Below are positions 46,503 to 56,067 of a DNA stretch of 58,359 nt, piece by piece. Source of the DNA: Candidatus Dactylopiibacterium sp. GTDB taxonomy: Bacteria; Pseudomonadota; Gammaproteobacteria; Burkholderiales; Rhodocyclaceae. The stretch is taken from NCBI GenBank assembly GCA_031119555.1, contig JAVHXQ010000020.1, positions 1 to 58,359 of the forward strand, given 5' to 3'. Made by a program: the position numbers and the translations under genes. Numbering within the stretch: position 1 is the stretch's first letter; each line of letters opens with the position of its first letter. The notes below the pieces were generated by a model. That model saw only the letters and a list, made by a program, of their open reading frames with translations. It did not search any database and was not told the origin of the DNA.

Positions 46503-47251
46503 CAGGCTTTCGCCTTGCCCTGGTTGGCGACGGCATTCATCGCGGCGGCGATGACCTCGGGGTCGGCCAGGTAATAGCTCTTGATGGGCTTGAGATCGGC
46601 ATCCAGCTCATACACCAGCGGCTGGGCCGTGGGGATGTTGAGCTTGAGGATGGCTTCCTCGGTCATGTTGTCGAGGTACTTCACGAGCGCGCGCAGGCTG
46701 TTGCCGTGCGCGGCAATGACCACGCGCTTGCCGGACTTCACGACCGGCGCGATGGTTTCGAGCCAGTAGGGCACGAAGCGCTCGACGGTATCCTTGAGAC
46801 ATTCGGTGCGCGGGAATTCACCCGGCTTCATGTCGGCATAACGGGGAGCCTTGTCTTCCATGCGCGGATCGTCGAGTTCGAGCGCGGGCGGCGGCACGTC
46901 GTAGGAGCGGCGCCACACGAGCACCTGGTCCTCACCGAACTTCGCCGCCGTCTCGGACTTGTTGAGCCCCTGCAGCGCGCCATAGTGACGCTCGTTCAGG
47001 CGCCAGTTGTGCTCGACGGGAATCCACAGCTGATCCATCTGCTCAAGCACGACGTTCAGGGTCTTGTTGGCGCGCTTGAGCATCGAGGTGTAGGCGAGAT
47101 CGAACTCGAAACCCTTCTCCTTGAGCAGCTTGCCGGCCGTGACGGCTTCCTCGACGCCGCGCGGCGTGAGATCCACGTCGGTCCAGCCCGTAAAGCGGTT
47201 TTCGAGGTTCCAGGTGGATTCACCGTGGCGCATCAGAACGATCTTGTACAT
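46502..47251 (-). CDS. gpmA: 2,3-bisphosphoglycerate-dependent phosphoglycerate mutase
   Basis: A 249-residue glycolytic enzyme interconverting 3- and 2-phosphoglycerate. The phosphohistidine loop is [10 protein letters not shown] (His9), the second His is in [12 protein letters not shown], and [11 protein letters not shown] is conserved. The start [10 protein letters not shown] at 47251 is the family N-terminus. It is first in gpmA-envC-ctpA and divergent from the rhodanese gene; a TACAAT (minus strand, 47332-47337) is a possible -10. Confidence 0.97.
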   Translation of the reverse strand: MYKIVLMRHGESTWNLENRFTGWTDVDLTPRGVEEAVTAGKLLKEKGFEFDLAYTSMLKRANKTLNVVLEQMDQLWIPVEHNWRLNERHYGALQGLNKSETAAKFGEDQVLVWRRSYDVPPPALELDDPRMEDKAPRYADMKPGEFPRTECLKDTVERFVPYWLETIAPVVKSGKRVVIAAHGNSLRALVKYLDNMTEEAILKLNIPTAQPLVYELDADLKPIKSYYLADPEVIAAAMNAVANQGKAKA

Positions 47252-47433
47252 GAGTCGTAACCTGTTAACAGAGAGGTAAGGGAAAGCCGGCTTGCGCGAC
47301 GGGTACGGCCGCGTGGCGCAACAAAAGTGGTATTGTATCGGATACCTCGGCCCCACACGCGGGCCGGTTTCGTTTATCCGGCCCGGCGCCTGCCACCCGG
47401 ACTTCCCCGCCCTTCCTTCCTCCGCAAGAATCC

Positions 47434-47856
47434 ATGGAATTCATTTCGCAGAACATCTTCCTCATCACGATCGCCGTCATCAGCGGGCTCGCGCTGCTGC
47501 TGCCCCTGTTGCGCGACGCGCGCAACCACGCCACCCATGTGTCGCCCGCGCAGGCCGTGATGCTGATGAACCGCCAGAACGCCGTCATCGTCGACGTGCG
47601 CGAAACGACGGAGTTCGCCGCCGAGCGGATAGAAGGTTCGCGCAACATCCCGGCCGGCGAGCTCGCGGGCCGCGTCAAGGAACTCGAGAAATTCAAGTCC
47701 CGCCCGCTGATCCTGACCTGCGCCTCGGGGGCCCGCTCGGCGCGCGCCATCGGCACCCTGCGGAAAGAAGGCTTCGCCCAGGTCTACAACCTCGGCGGCG
47801 GGATCAAGGGCTGGAAGGACGCCGGTCAGCCCATCGCCGCCGGAAAACGCACATGA
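47434..47856 (+). CDS. Membrane-anchored rhodanese-like protein
   Basis: A 140-residue protein with an N-terminal transmembrane helix (about 6-26) and a single rhodanese domain (36-138). The active-site Cys is in [12 protein letters not shown]. Such proteins carry or transfer sulfane sulfur. Its last codon overlaps the start of grxC (ATGA), a linkage that is common in betaproteobacteria, ahead of secB. Confidence 0.92.
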   Translation: MEFISQNIFLITIAVISGLALLLPLLRDARNHATHVSPAQAVMLMNRQNAVIVDVRETTEFAAERIEGSRNIPAGELAGRVKELEKFKSRPLILTCASGARSARAIGTLRKEGFAQVYNLGGGIKGWKDAGQPIAAGKRT

Positions 47857-48113
47857 AACCCGTCCGCATGTACGCCACCGCCGTCTGCCCGTATTGCGTG
47901 CGCGCCGAGCAGCTGCTGCGCCGCAAGGGCGTGACCGAGATCGAGAAGATCCTCATCGATCGCGACCCCGCGCAGCGCGATCACATGATGCAGATCACCG
48001 GGCGCCGCACGGTGCCGCAGATCTTCGTCGGCGAGCGCCACGTCGGCGGCTGCGACGATCTGTATGCCCTCGAACACGCTGGCGAACTCGATGCGCTGCT
48101 AGCCGACGCCTGA
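47853..48113 (+). CDS. grxC: Glutaredoxin 3
   Basis: An 86-residue dithiol glutaredoxin with CPYC at residues 12-15, the TVPQIF cis-proline loop and GGCDDLYALE. It reduces disulfides and glutathionylated proteins using glutathione. Translationally coupled to the rhodanese gene (4-base overlap) and 51 bases before secB. Confidence 0.96.
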   Translation: MKPVRMYATAVCPYCVRAEQLLRRKGVTEIEKILIDRDPAQRDHMMQITGRRTVPQIFVGERHVGGCDDLYALEHAGELDALLADA

Positions 48114-48164
48114 GCGCTTCGCCGCCCCGTTTTTTCCAATAGTCGAAACAAGCCGAGACACGCC

Positions 48165-48638
48165 ATGGAACAACAGCAGAACGAACAACCCGTCTTCAAG
48201 ATCGAAAAGCTCTACGTCAAGGATCTCTCGCTCGAAGTGCCCAACGCGCCCGCGATCTTCCTCGACCAGACCGATCCGACGATCAACGTCGAACTCTCCA
48301 CGCAAGCCGCCATCGTCGGCGACGGGTTCTTCGAAGTCGCGCTGAAGGCCACCGTGACGTCCAAGGGCGCCGAAGACAAGACGATCTTCCTCGTCGAAGC
48401 CACCCAGGCCGGCATCTTCCAGATCCGCAACATCCCCGAGACCGAGATCGAGCCCGTCCTCATGATCGGCTGTGCCAACATCCTGTTCCCCTACGCGCGC
48501 GAAACCATCTCGGACGCCGTCACGCGCGCCGGCTTCCAGCCGGTTCTGCTTGCCCCCGTGAATTTCGAGGGTATGTTCCAGGCTCGCCAGGAAGAACTCG
48601 CCGCGCAACAGCCCAAGATCGAAGTCCCGCTCCAGTAA
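48165..48638 (+). CDS. secB: Protein-export chaperone SecB
   Basis: A 157-residue tetrameric chaperone that holds precursors unfolded and hands them to SecA. Seen: FKIEKLYVKDLSLEVPNAP, GIFQIRNIPE, and the motif LFPYARETISDAVTRAGFQPVLLAPVNF split over about 106-133. Length is the family norm. Confidence 0.98.
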   Translation: MEQQQNEQPVFKIEKLYVKDLSLEVPNAPAIFLDQTDPTINVELSTQAAIVGDGFFEVALKATVTSKGAEDKTIFLVEATQAGIFQIRNIPETEIEPVLMIGCANILFPYARETISDAVTRAGFQPVLLAPVNFEGMFQARQEELAAQQPKIEVPLQ

Positions 48639-48647
48639 GCCGCCACC

Positions 48648-49094
48648 ATGCTCCGCCCGATTCTCCTGCCGATGCTGGCACTGGCCGGCGCGCTCACCGC
48701 CCTGCCGGCCAGGGCGCTGGAATACCGCTCGCTCGCCGACAACGCAATCGTCTATGACGCCTGCTCGGCCAAGGCCAAGCCGCTCTTCATCCTCATGAAG
48801 GGCACGCCGGTCGAGGTCATCGTCAGCGTCGAAAAATGGGTCAAGATCCGCGAGCAATCGGGCGGTCTGGGCTGCCTCGAAAGCGGCCGCCTGGGCAACA
48901 CCGCGCACGTCATCGTCACGGCCCCCTCGGCCAGCGTGCATCAGGCCGGCGACGAGAAATCGCCCCCCGTTTTCTCCGTGGCGCGCCAGGTCGTGCTGGA
49001 GGTCGTCGAGAAGCCGACCGGCGGATGGGTCCGCGTGCGTCATCGCGACGGGCAGACCGGCTACATTCCGATCAAGTCGGTCTGGGGAATCTGA
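48648..49094 (+). CDS. Exported SH3b-domain protein
   Basis: A 148-residue protein with a signal peptide (cleaved near residue 23 after ARA) and bacterial SH3 elements: YRSLADNAIVYDACSAKAKPL and VTAPSASVHQAGDEKSPPVFSV, then GGWVRVRHRDGQTGYI. SH3b domains often bind peptidoglycan. Linked to secB and gpsA here; function unknown. Two cysteines at about 39 and 76 could form a disulfide. Confidence 0.82.
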   Translation: MLRPILLPMLALAGALTALPARALEYRSLADNAIVYDACSAKAKPLFILMKGTPVEVIVSVEKWVKIREQSGGLGCLESGRLGNTAHVIVTAPSASVHQAGDEKSPPVFSVARQVVLEVVEKPTGGWVRVRHRDGQTGYIPIKSVWGI

Positions 49095-49096
49095 GC

Positions 49097-50089
49097 GTGG
49101 CAAGCATCGTCGTCATTGGCGCGGGCGCCTGGGGGACCGCGCTGGCGAACTCGTATTCCGCCTCGGGCCACTCGCTCACGCTGTGGAGCATGGAAGCCGA
49201 CCACATCGCGCAGATGCGCGCCGAACGCGAGAACCGCCGCTATCTGCCCGGCATCGCGCTGCATGAAGGCATTGCGCTGGCCGACGATTTCGACGCGGCC
49301 TGCGGGCCCGCCGATCTCGCCATCATCGCCACGCCGGTCGCGGGCCTGCGCCCCACGCTGCAACGCATCGCCGCGAGCTTCCCGCGCCTGCCCGTGCTGT
49401 GGGTGTGCAAGGGGTTCGAGGCCGGCACCGGCAAGCTGCCGCATGAAGTGGCGGCGGAGTACCTGCACCCGGACACCGGGCGCGGGGCCCTCACCGGCCC
49501 GAGCTTCGCGCAGGAAGTCGCCACCGGCCTGCCGTGCGCCATCGCGCTGGCCTCCACCGAGCTGGGCTTCGCCCAGCTCTGGGCCGAACGCCTGCGCCAC
49601 CCTCGCCTGCGCCTGTATGCCAACGACGACATCGTGGGCGCGGAAATCGGCGGCGCGGTCAAGAACGTGCTCGCGATCGCCGCCGGCATCTCCGACGGCC
49701 TCGAATTCGGCTACAACGCGCGCGCCGCGCTGCTGACCCGTGGTCTCGCGGAAATGGCCCGCCTCAGCGCCGCGCTCGGCGGCCGCCGCGAAACGCTGAT
49801 GGGCCTCGCAGGCATGGGCGACCTGATCCTCACCGCCACGGGCGACCTCTCGCGCAACCGCCGCGTCGGGCTCGCACTCGCGCAAGGCAAGCCGCTCGAA
49901 CGCATCCTCGAAGAACTTGGCCACGTGGCCGAAGGCGTGCTGACGACCGAAACCGTCGTGCGCCGCGCCGCCGCACTGGGCGTGGACATGCCGATCACGC
50001 ATGCCGTGCAGGAAGTGCTGGCGGGCCGTCTCGATCCGCGCGACGCGGTCGAGCAGCTCATGAATCGCGAAGCCCGCGCCGAGATCTGA
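49097..50089 (+). CDS. gpsA: Glycerol-3-phosphate dehydrogenase [NAD(P)+]
   Basis: A 330-residue cytoplasmic enzyme that reduces dihydroxyacetone phosphate to glycerol-3-phosphate for phospholipids. NAD(P) motif IGAGAWGTALAN (7-18), catalytic Lys in EIGGAVKNVLAIAAGI, and GLAGMGDLILTATGDLSRNRRVG. The GTG start at 49097 lies two bases after the SH3 gene stop, and a longer reading would cover that gene in another frame. Confidence 0.96.
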   Translation: MASIVVIGAGAWGTALANSYSASGHSLTLWSMEADHIAQMRAERENRRYLPGIALHEGIALADDFDAACGPADLAIIATPVAGLRPTLQRIAASFPRLPVLWVCKGFEAGTGKLPHEVAAEYLHPDTGRGALTGPSFAQEVATGLPCAIALASTELGFAQLWAERLRHPRLRLYANDDIVGAEIGGAVKNVLAIAAGISDGLEFGYNARAALLTRGLAEMARLSAALGGRRETLMGLAGMGDLILTATGDLSRNRRVGLALAQGKPLERILEELGHVAEGVLTTETVVRRAAALGVDMPITHAVQEVLAGRLDPRDAVEQLMNREARAEI

Positions 50090-50148
50090 ACGCCCCACCC
50101 CGGCCCGCACGGGCCGGAGCAACCCCGGGCCACGGTCCTCCCCGGGGC

Positions 50149-50164
50149 TGGCACGCCGCTTGCT
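50149..50164 (+). promoter_or_regulatory. Sigma-54 (-24/-12) promoter before fliK
   Basis: TGGCAC-N5-TTGCT, with Y before the TGG and G after the CAC, matches the extended sigma-54 consensus at every defined position I can recall. Transcription would begin near 50175, between the two possible fliK starts (50167 and 50200), which favours the second. Confidence 0.75.
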
Positions 50165-50199
50165 GAATGCCATCGAACCTTCCAGACAAGGACTCCGGC

Positions 50200-51384
50200 A
50201 TGGCCGCAGCAACGCTTCCCAGCATCACCCTGAACGCCTCCGCGCCCGCCCCGGCGAATGGCTCGCCCGCCACGCCTTTCGCCGCCAACGACGGCAAACA
50301 GAGCTTCCAGCAGGTATTGCAGGCGCGCGCGGCCAGCAAGGCAAGCGAGAGCAAGCCCGCCCAGCCGCAGGCAGGCGCTGTCCGGCCCTCGCAGCCGGCG
50401 CCGGCACAGGGCGCGCAAGCCCCCGCCGAAGCCACGGCCGAGCCGGGTGAAGCCGGCTCGGAAGCCCTGACCACGCGCGTCGCGCAGAGCCTGCTCAAGG
50501 ACGGCAAGCTGCTCGGCGAACACGGCGACGACAAAGCACTCGACGAAGCGGCCACCGCGCTCACCGCGGAGCCTTCGCTCGCGCCGCCGCTCGACCCCAA
50601 CGCCGCGGCAGCCCTCGCCGCCACGGCAAACCTTGCCGGCAAACCCGCGCGCGATGCCGCCACGCCGGAGGGGGCCACGGGCCCGGACGAAAACCTGGGC
50701 GCGCAGCCGCGCGAAGCGCGCGAAACACGCGGCGTCGCCGATGCGCTGAAGACGGAAGCCAGCGCGGGCGCCCTGCGCGGCGACGCCGCGCAGAAAGCCG
50801 GGCCGCTCGAAGGCGAGACGAGCTTTGCCAATGCCCTGGCCTCGGCCCAGCAGAACAGCGCGCCGCATGCCCAGAGCCAGGTCAATGCGGCGGGCATGAA
50901 CTTCATGCAGAACCGCGCGGAACTGCCGCGCCATGAGGTCAACACGCCGGTGGCCACGCGCGGCTGGGCCGACGAGGTGTCGCAGAAGCTCAACTGGATC
51001 GCCACCCGCGACGCCGGGCGCGCCGAGCTCGTGCTGAACCCGCCGCAACTGGGCCGCATCGAGGTCTCGATCAACGTGCAGGGCGATCAGGCCAGCGCCG
51101 CCTTCGTGGCCGCCAACCCGATCACGCGCGAAGCGCTGCAGGACGCGATGCCGCGCCTGCGCGAAGTGTTGGCGCAGGCGGGCATCCAGTTGGGCCAGGC
51201 GAGCGTGGATGTCGGCACCGGCAGCCAGCCGCAGACCCAGCAGGAAGCCCATGCGGGCTCGCGCGTGTTCGGCGCGGATGCGCGCTACGGGCAGGCCGAA
51301 TCGCAGGACGCCCTGCCGCTGTCGCTGGCCGGCGCGCGCGCCGCCCCGAGCAGCGGGCGCGGCATGATCGATACCTTTGCCTGA
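50200..51384 (+). CDS. fliK: Flagellar hook-length control protein FliK
   Basis: A 394-residue secreted ruler that ends hook growth and switches export to filament substrates. The N-terminal two thirds are Ala/Pro/Glu-rich and low in conservation. The C-terminal domain (about 260-345) has the diagnostic AELVLNPPQLGRIEVSINVQG and VRE..ALRDAMPRLREVLAQAG-like stretch. Start at 50200 (ATGGCCGCA) with AAGGA seven bases upstream; the ATG at 50167 would precede the predicted transcription start. Confidence 0.93.
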   Translation: MAAATLPSITLNASAPAPANGSPATPFAANDGKQSFQQVLQARAASKASESKPAQPQAGAVRPSQPAPAQGAQAPAEATAEPGEAGSEALTTRVAQSLLKDGKLLGEHGDDKALDEAATALTAEPSLAPPLDPNAAAALAATANLAGKPARDAATPEGATGPDENLGAQPREARETRGVADALKTEASAGALRGDAAQKAGPLEGETSFANALASAQQNSAPHAQSQVNAAGMNFMQNRAELPRHEVNTPVATRGWADEVSQKLNWIATRDAGRAELVLNPPQLGRIEVSINVQGDQASAAFVAANPITREALQDAMPRLREVLAQAGIQLGQASVDVGTGSQPQTQQEAHAGSRVFGADARYGQAESQDALPLSLAGARAAPSSGRGMIDTFA

Positions 51385-51517
51385 GCCACACACGGGAGAA
51401 AACCTCGCCGCGGAAACAACAGCCTTCATTTAGGGCCCTCTGCGTCCGTTAATCAGCAGACCGGCCCGCCACGCAAGGCGGCACAATCACGGATTCCGCA
51501 CAGAGGACACACACACC

Positions 51518-52069
51518 ATGGCAGCCAACCAGACCGACACCTCGGCCGCGCCGGCGAAGAAGAGCAAGAAACTCGTCCTGCTCATCGTCGTCATCGTGGC
51601 ATTGCTCGGCGTGATCGCCGCGGGCGCTTACCTGCTTCTCGCCAAGGGCGAGCCCAAGGGTGAAGAGCACGAGGAACAGAAGAGTTCCCACGCGCAATGG
51701 GGCAAGCTCGACCCGTCCAAGCCGCCGGTGTTCATCCCGTTCGAGCCGCTGACCGTGAATCTGCAGCCCGAGAACGGCGAGCAGTTCCTGCAGGTGGTGA
51801 TTTCGGTCCGTGTCGTGGATGCGCACGTCGCCGATCTGCTCAAGGCCTACACGCCGCAGATCCGCCACGAGATCCTTTCGCTGCTCGCGGGCAAGAAGGC
51901 CTCCGAGATCACGTCGCCCGAAGGGCGCGAGGATCTGGCCGAGGACATGCGCGAGATCATGAATGACGTGCTGGGCTGGGAGCCGCCGCGCAAGAAGGCC
52001 GGCGGCGCTGGCGAGCATGACGGCGCGCCGGTGGTGTCTGTGTTCTTCACACAGTTCATCGTGCAATAG
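51518..52069 (+). CDS. fliL: Flagellar basal-body protein FliL
   Basis: A 183-residue single-pass inner-membrane protein. A lysine-rich N-terminus, transmembrane helix (about 20-42), then a periplasmic stomatin/SPFH-like FliL domain with FVNLQPENGEQFLQVVISVRV-type strand (about 85-105), and the C-terminal VSVFFTQFIVQ. It stabilises stators at the motor. Confidence 0.95.
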   Translation: MAANQTDTSAAPAKKSKKLVLLIVVIVALLGVIAAGAYLLLAKGEPKGEEHEEQKSSHAQWGKLDPSKPPVFIPFEPLTVNLQPENGEQFLQVVISVRVVDAHVADLLKAYTPQIRHEILSLLAGKKASEITSPEGREDLAEDMREIMNDVLGWEPPRKKAGGAGEHDGAPVVSVFFTQFIVQ

Positions 52070-52092
52070 GGAAGCAACCCGGGGAACAGGTG

Positions 52093-53124
52093 ATGGGACA
52101 GGATTTCCTTTCTCAGGAAGAGGTAGATGCCCTGCTCAAGGGCGTGACGGGCGAGGTCGACGAGCCCGATGACACGCAGGACGACGCGGCTGGCGTCCGC
52201 GTCTATAACCTCGCCACGCAGGAACGCATCGTGCGCGGGCGCATGCCCACGCTCGAGCTCATCCACGAGCGTTACGCGCGTTACCTGCGCATCGGCCTGT
52301 TCAACTACATGCACCGCAACGCGGAAGTCTCGGTGGGGCCGATCCGCGTGCAGAAATACAGCGAATTCGTGCGCAACCTCGTGGTGCCCACCAACCTCAA
52401 CCTCATCACGGCCAAGCCCCTGCGCGGCACGGGTCTGGTGGTGTTCGACCCCAACCTGGTGTTCCTCGTTGTCGACAACATGTTCGGCGGCGACGGGCGC
52501 TTCCACACCCGGGTCGAGGGGCGCGACTTCACGGCCACCGAGCAGCGCATCATCCAGGGTCTGCTGCGCGTGGTGTTCGCGGAATACGAGCGCGCGTGGT
52601 CGCCCGTGTTCCAGATCCAGTTCGAGTACATCCGCAGCGAGATGAACTCGCAGTTCGCCAACATCGCCACGCCCAGCGAAATCGTGGTGTCGTGCTCCTT
52701 CGCGCTCGAGTTCGGCGGTGCCCAGGCGGACATGCACATCTGCTTCCCCTATTCGATGGTGGAGCCGATCCGGGACATCCTTTACAGTTCGATGCAATCG
52801 GATCACATCACCCAGGACAAGCGCTGGGTCAGCCTGATGTCCAGACAGATCAGCGGCGTAGACGTGCAGCTCACGGCGACGCTCGGCACCGCCGAGCTGT
52901 CGCTGCGCGACGTCGCGAACTTCAAGGTCGGCGACATCATCCCGCTCGAGATCCCTGAAAACATCGAGGCCCACGTCGACGGCGTGCAGGTGCTCGAATG
53001 CAAATATGGCGTGCAGGGCGGCCACTACGCGCTCAAGGTGGAGCGCTTCATCCGCCCCGAAGATACGGAAATCAACCTGATCGCCACCAAGCTCGGCGTG
53101 CAAGGAGAAAATAATCATGGCTGA
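52093..53124 (+). CDS. fliM: Flagellar motor switch protein FliM
   Basis: A 343-residue C-ring protein. N-terminal CheY-P binding peptide LSQEEVDALL (6-15), middle CheC-like domain, and C-terminal SpoA-like domain (about 250-330, STVQLTATLGTAELSLRDVANFKVGDIIPL type). Start at ATG 52093; GTG at 52090 precedes it. Overlaps fliN by 8 bases. Confidence 0.97.
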   Translation: MGQDFLSQEEVDALLKGVTGEVDEPDDTQDDAAGVRVYNLATQERIVRGRMPTLELIHERYARYLRIGLFNYMHRNAEVSVGPIRVQKYSEFVRNLVVPTNLNLITAKPLRGTGLVVFDPNLVFLVVDNMFGGDGRFHTRVEGRDFTATEQRIIQGLLRVVFAEYERAWSPVFQIQFEYIRSEMNSQFANIATPSEIVVSCSFALEFGGAQADMHICFPYSMVEPIRDILYSSMQSDHITQDKRWVSLMSRQISGVDVQLTATLGTAELSLRDVANFKVGDIIPLEIPENIEAHVDGVQVLECKYGVQGGHYALKVERFIRPEDTEINLIATKLGVQGENNHG

Positions 53125-53533
53125 GAACGAAAACCTCTCCGACACCATCAGCGAAGACGATTGGGCCGCAGCCATGCAGGAACAGGCCGACATGGAAACC
53201 ACGGCCGCCCAGCCCGCCGCGCAACCCGTCGCCTTCCAGAGCTTCGAAGGCGGGCCGCGCCCGAGCACGATGAACGACTACGAGCTGATCCTCGACATCC
53301 CCGTCCAGCTCACCGTCCAGCTCGGCCGCACGCGCATCTCCATCCGCAACCTGCTCCAGCTCGCGCACGGTTCGGTCGTGGAGCTCGACGCGCTGGCCGG
53401 CGAGCCCATGGACGTGCTCGTCAATGGCACGCTCATCGCGCAGGGAGAAGTGGTGGTTGTAAACGACAAGTTCGGTATTCGCCTCACCGACATCATCACG
53501 CCGTCCGAACGCGTGCGTAAGTTGCGCGGCTGA
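53117..53533 (+). CDS. fliN: Flagellar motor switch protein FliN
   Basis: A 138-residue C-ring protein. A variable acidic N-terminus leads into the SpoA domain (about 55-135): LILDIPVQLTVQLGRTRISI, then EPMDVLVNGTLIAQGEVVVVN and FGIRLTDIITPSERVRKL, all typical of FliN. With FliM it forms the rotor switch and an export docking site. Confidence 0.97.
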   Translation: MAENENLSDTISEDDWAAAMQEQADMETTAAQPAAQPVAFQSFEGGPRPSTMNDYELILDIPVQLTVQLGRTRISIRNLLQLAHGSVVELDALAGEPMDVLVNGTLIAQGEVVVVNDKFGIRLTDIITPSERVRKLRG

Positions 53534-53865
53534 ACAAATTCCGTTTCGCTGCTCCGGCCGGCCGGCGACCTTCGCTCAGGCCGTCCGCCGCGCACGCGCC
53601 TGCCCGCCCCCGCCTTCCCGGATTCCCCATCCAGAGCGGCATTCGCCGCAGCACCCCGCCGCCCTGACGCGTCTCGCACGCGGCTCGGGCGGACGTCTGC
53701 CGCCGATTCGGCGCGGCATGCAAAAACCTTAAATTTGTCAAAATCACAGAACTACGTCACGCTTCTTTGTCATACATTCATAAACTTGCCTTGCAAATGT
53801 CGTAGATTCCCAGCATGGCACGCGCAACCGCCGGGCCTAAGCCGCCCTCTTGGAGCAGCACTGCC
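53534..53865 (+). promoter_or_regulatory. Gene-free region with AT-rich patch before the aerotaxis receptor
   Basis: About 330 bases without a gene between fliN and the chemoreceptor. 53719-53800 is markedly AT-rich and holds two TTTGTCA copies 32 bases apart (53734 and 53766) and a weak sigma-28-like TAAA-N14-GTCGTAGA (53781-53806; only about half of the consensus -10). It is the likely promoter for the receptor gene. Confidence 0.45.
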
Positions 53866-55500
53866 ATGCGCAACAACCAGCCCGTGACGGAAGTCGAAAC
53901 GCTTCTTCCGGAAAACACCTTCATCTACTCGCGAACCGACCTCAAGGGACGCATCACCGCCGTCAACGAGGCGTTCGCCCGCGTCAGCGGCTTCCCGCCC
54001 GAAGAGATGATCGGGCAACCGCACAACCTCATCCGCCACCCCGACATGCCCGAAGCGGCCTTCGCCGACATGTGGCAGGCGCTCAAGCGCGGCAGCCCGT
54101 GGAAGGGCGTGGTCAAGAACCGCCGCAAGGACGGCGGCTTCTACTGGGTCGTCGCCAACGTCTCGCCGGTGCGCGAAAACGGTCAGGTCATCGGCTACCA
54201 GTCGGTGCGCACGCGCCCCGCGCCCGAACAGATCGCCGCCGCGACGGGCGCCTATCGCCGCCTGCGCGAAGGCGACAGCAGCATCCGCGTGCAGGACGGC
54301 CGCGTGCGGCGCAACCGCGCCCCGCTGACCGAGCAGCTCCTTTCGCAGCAGACGCTGCTCTACGGCTTCGCGGTGCTCGCCGCCCTCTGCGCCCTGCTCG
54401 CGCTGGCCGGCAGCGCCTTCGACGGCGCCATCTCCAGCGCGCTGCGCATGATCGTCGCGGGCGTCACGCTGCTGGGCGCGGGCGCCATGCTCTTCATCTG
54501 CCTGCCGGCGGCCTTCGGGCGCCTGCGCGGCATCGAGGGCTTCCTCGAGCGCACCCTAGTGGCGGGCGACTTCACGCTGAGCCTGGACCCGGGCCGCCAC
54601 GACATCATCGGCGGCATCGCCGCGCGCGTGGATACCCAAGTCTCCGCGATGCGCGCCACGCTGCAGGTGATGGCCGACACCACACGCGAAGTGGCCACGG
54701 CCACCAGCGAACTCAACGGCAACGTCGAGACCCTGGCCGGCTCCGCCGACGTGCAGAACGAAGCCAGCACCTCCGCCGCCGCGGGCGTGGAAGAGATGAG
54801 CAGCGCGATCGACGAGGTCGCCCGTCACGCGCTCGACACGCAATCCACGGCGGAAGACGCCGGGCGCCAGGCCGACGAAGGCGCCTCGCTCTCCAGCCGC
54901 GCCACTGACACCATCCGCGCGCTGGCCGACAGCGTCGGCCGCTCGGCTGAAACCGTCGAGCAGCTCGGCAAGCGCACCGAGGACATCGGGCGCCTGGCCA
55001 GCGTCATCAAGGAGATCGCAGCCCAGACCAACCTGCTCGCGCTCAATGCCGCCATCGAGGCCGCGCGCGCCGGCGAACAGGGTCGCGGCTTCGCCGTCGT
55101 GGCCGACGAGGTGCGCAAGCTTGCCGAGCGCACCACCCTGGCCACGCAGGAGATCGACGGGATGATCGCCGGCATCCACCTCGACACGCGCGACGCGGTG
55201 GGCAGCATGCGGCAGAGCGCCACCCAGGTGGACGACTGCGTGCCGCTCGTGCTGCAGGCCCACGATGCGCTCGAACAGATCAGCCGCGGCATGAAGGACA
55301 CCGCCGAGCGCGTCTCCGTCATTTCCCACTCCTCGAGCGAGCAGAGCGCCGCGATGGCGCAGGTGGCCGGCAGCATCGAGAAGCTCGCCGCGCAGGCGGG
55401 CGAGACGCTGGGCGTGGCACGCCACACCGAAGACTGCGCCCATGCGCTGCGCGAGAACGTGGTGCGCATGCAGAAGGCCGTCAGCCAGTACCGCTGCTGA
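53866..55500 (+). CDS. Aer-like PAS-domain methyl-accepting chemotaxis protein
   Basis: A 544-residue energy/aerotaxis receptor. The N-terminal PAS domain (about 10-120) carries the Aer-type features [20 protein letters not shown] and [12 protein letters not shown]. Two transmembrane helices lie at about 165-205, with no large periplasmic domain. The MCP signalling hairpin (about 330-440) has [41 protein letters not shown] read in segments. It would sense redox state via FAD in the PAS domain and steer CheA. Start at [10 protein letters not shown] with GGAG 10 bases upstream. It lies inside the fli cluster but has its own leader region and a terminator after it. Confidence 0.93.
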   Translation: MRNNQPVTEVETLLPENTFIYSRTDLKGRITAVNEAFARVSGFPPEEMIGQPHNLIRHPDMPEAAFADMWQALKRGSPWKGVVKNRRKDGGFYWVVANVSPVRENGQVIGYQSVRTRPAPEQIAAATGAYRRLREGDSSIRVQDGRVRRNRAPLTEQLLSQQTLLYGFAVLAALCALLALAGSAFDGAISSALRMIVAGVTLLGAGAMLFICLPAAFGRLRGIEGFLERTLVAGDFTLSLDPGRHDIIGGIAARVDTQVSAMRATLQVMADTTREVATATSELNGNVETLAGSADVQNEASTSAAAGVEEMSSAIDEVARHALDTQSTAEDAGRQADEGASLSSRATDTIRALADSVGRSAETVEQLGKRTEDIGRLASVIKEIAAQTNLLALNAAIEAARAGEQGRGFAVVADEVRKLAERTTLATQEIDGMIAGIHLDTRDAVGSMRQSATQVDDCVPLVLQAHDALEQISRGMKDTAERVSVISHSSSEQSAAMAQVAGSIEKLAAQAGETLGVARHTEDCAHALRENVVRMQKAVSQYRC

Positions 55501-55545
55501 TCGCACGCCGGGCGGCATCCGCGTTGCGGGTGCCGCGTCCGGCAG

Positions 55546-55569
55546 GGCGGCAGGATTTGCCGCCTTTTT
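55546..55569 (+). terminator. Intrinsic terminator after the aerotaxis gene
   Basis: Perfect 7-bp stem GGCGGCA/TGCCGCC with GGATT loop followed by five T, 46 bases after the receptor stop. It should end that transcript before fliO. Confidence 0.92.
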
Positions 55570-55644
55570 ACCAGGCTTATCCACGCGTGCCACCCGGGTC
55601 GCGAGGGCTATGCTGGCGCCACCTCGAATGCTTGCGCGCCCGCC

Positions 55645-56067
55645 GTGAAGATTTCCGCCTCCGGGCTCTCCGCCCTCCCCATCCCCCTGCTGCCCGCGCT
55701 GGCCCACGCCAGCGAGGCCGCCGTGCCGGCGCCGGCCGGCAGCGTCGCGCAGATGCTGCTGGGGCTCGTCGCCACGCTCGCCCTGCTGGCGGGCGCGCTC
55801 TACCTGCTCAAGCGCCTGCAGGGCACGCGCGCCGCGACACCCGGCGCGATGCGCGTGCTGGGGGCCACCGCGCTGGGCACGCGCGAAAAAGTGGTGCTGC
55901 TGGGCGTGGGCGGCAAGGTGCTGGTGCTGGGCGTCACGCCCGGGCGCATCAACACCCTGCACACGCTGGACGCGGCGGATCTGCCGGAAAGCCCCGCGCC
56001 GGTTCCGCCGGCGGCGGAGTTCGCGAGCCGTTTGCGCCAGTTCATGGAGCGCCGTGGTGAAAAGTAA
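55645..56067 (+). CDS. fliO: Flagellar biosynthesis protein FliO
   Basis: A 140-residue membrane protein aiding FliP ring assembly in the flagellar export gate. It has a short hydrophobic leader, one transmembrane helix (about 35-54), then a cytoplasmic domain with [27 protein letters not shown], the FliO motif. GTG start at 55645. Overlaps fliP by 14 bases. Confidence 0.93.
   Translation: MKISASGLSALPIPLLPALAHASEAAVPAPAGSVAQMLLGLVATLALLAGALYLLKRLQGTRAATPGAMRVLGATALGTREKVVLLGVGGKVLVLGVTPGRINTLHTLDAADLPESPAPVPPAAEFASRLRQFMERRGEK

Noticed and set aside
50167..50199. Earlier ATG for fliK
   Set aside because: It lacks a ribosome binding site and lies before the predicted sigma-54 transcript start; 50200 has AAGGA at good spacing.
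53781..53806. Sigma-28 promoter before the aerotaxis gene
   Set aside because: The TAAA half is present but the second half matches only about four of eight consensus bases, so it is mentioned only as a weak possibility.
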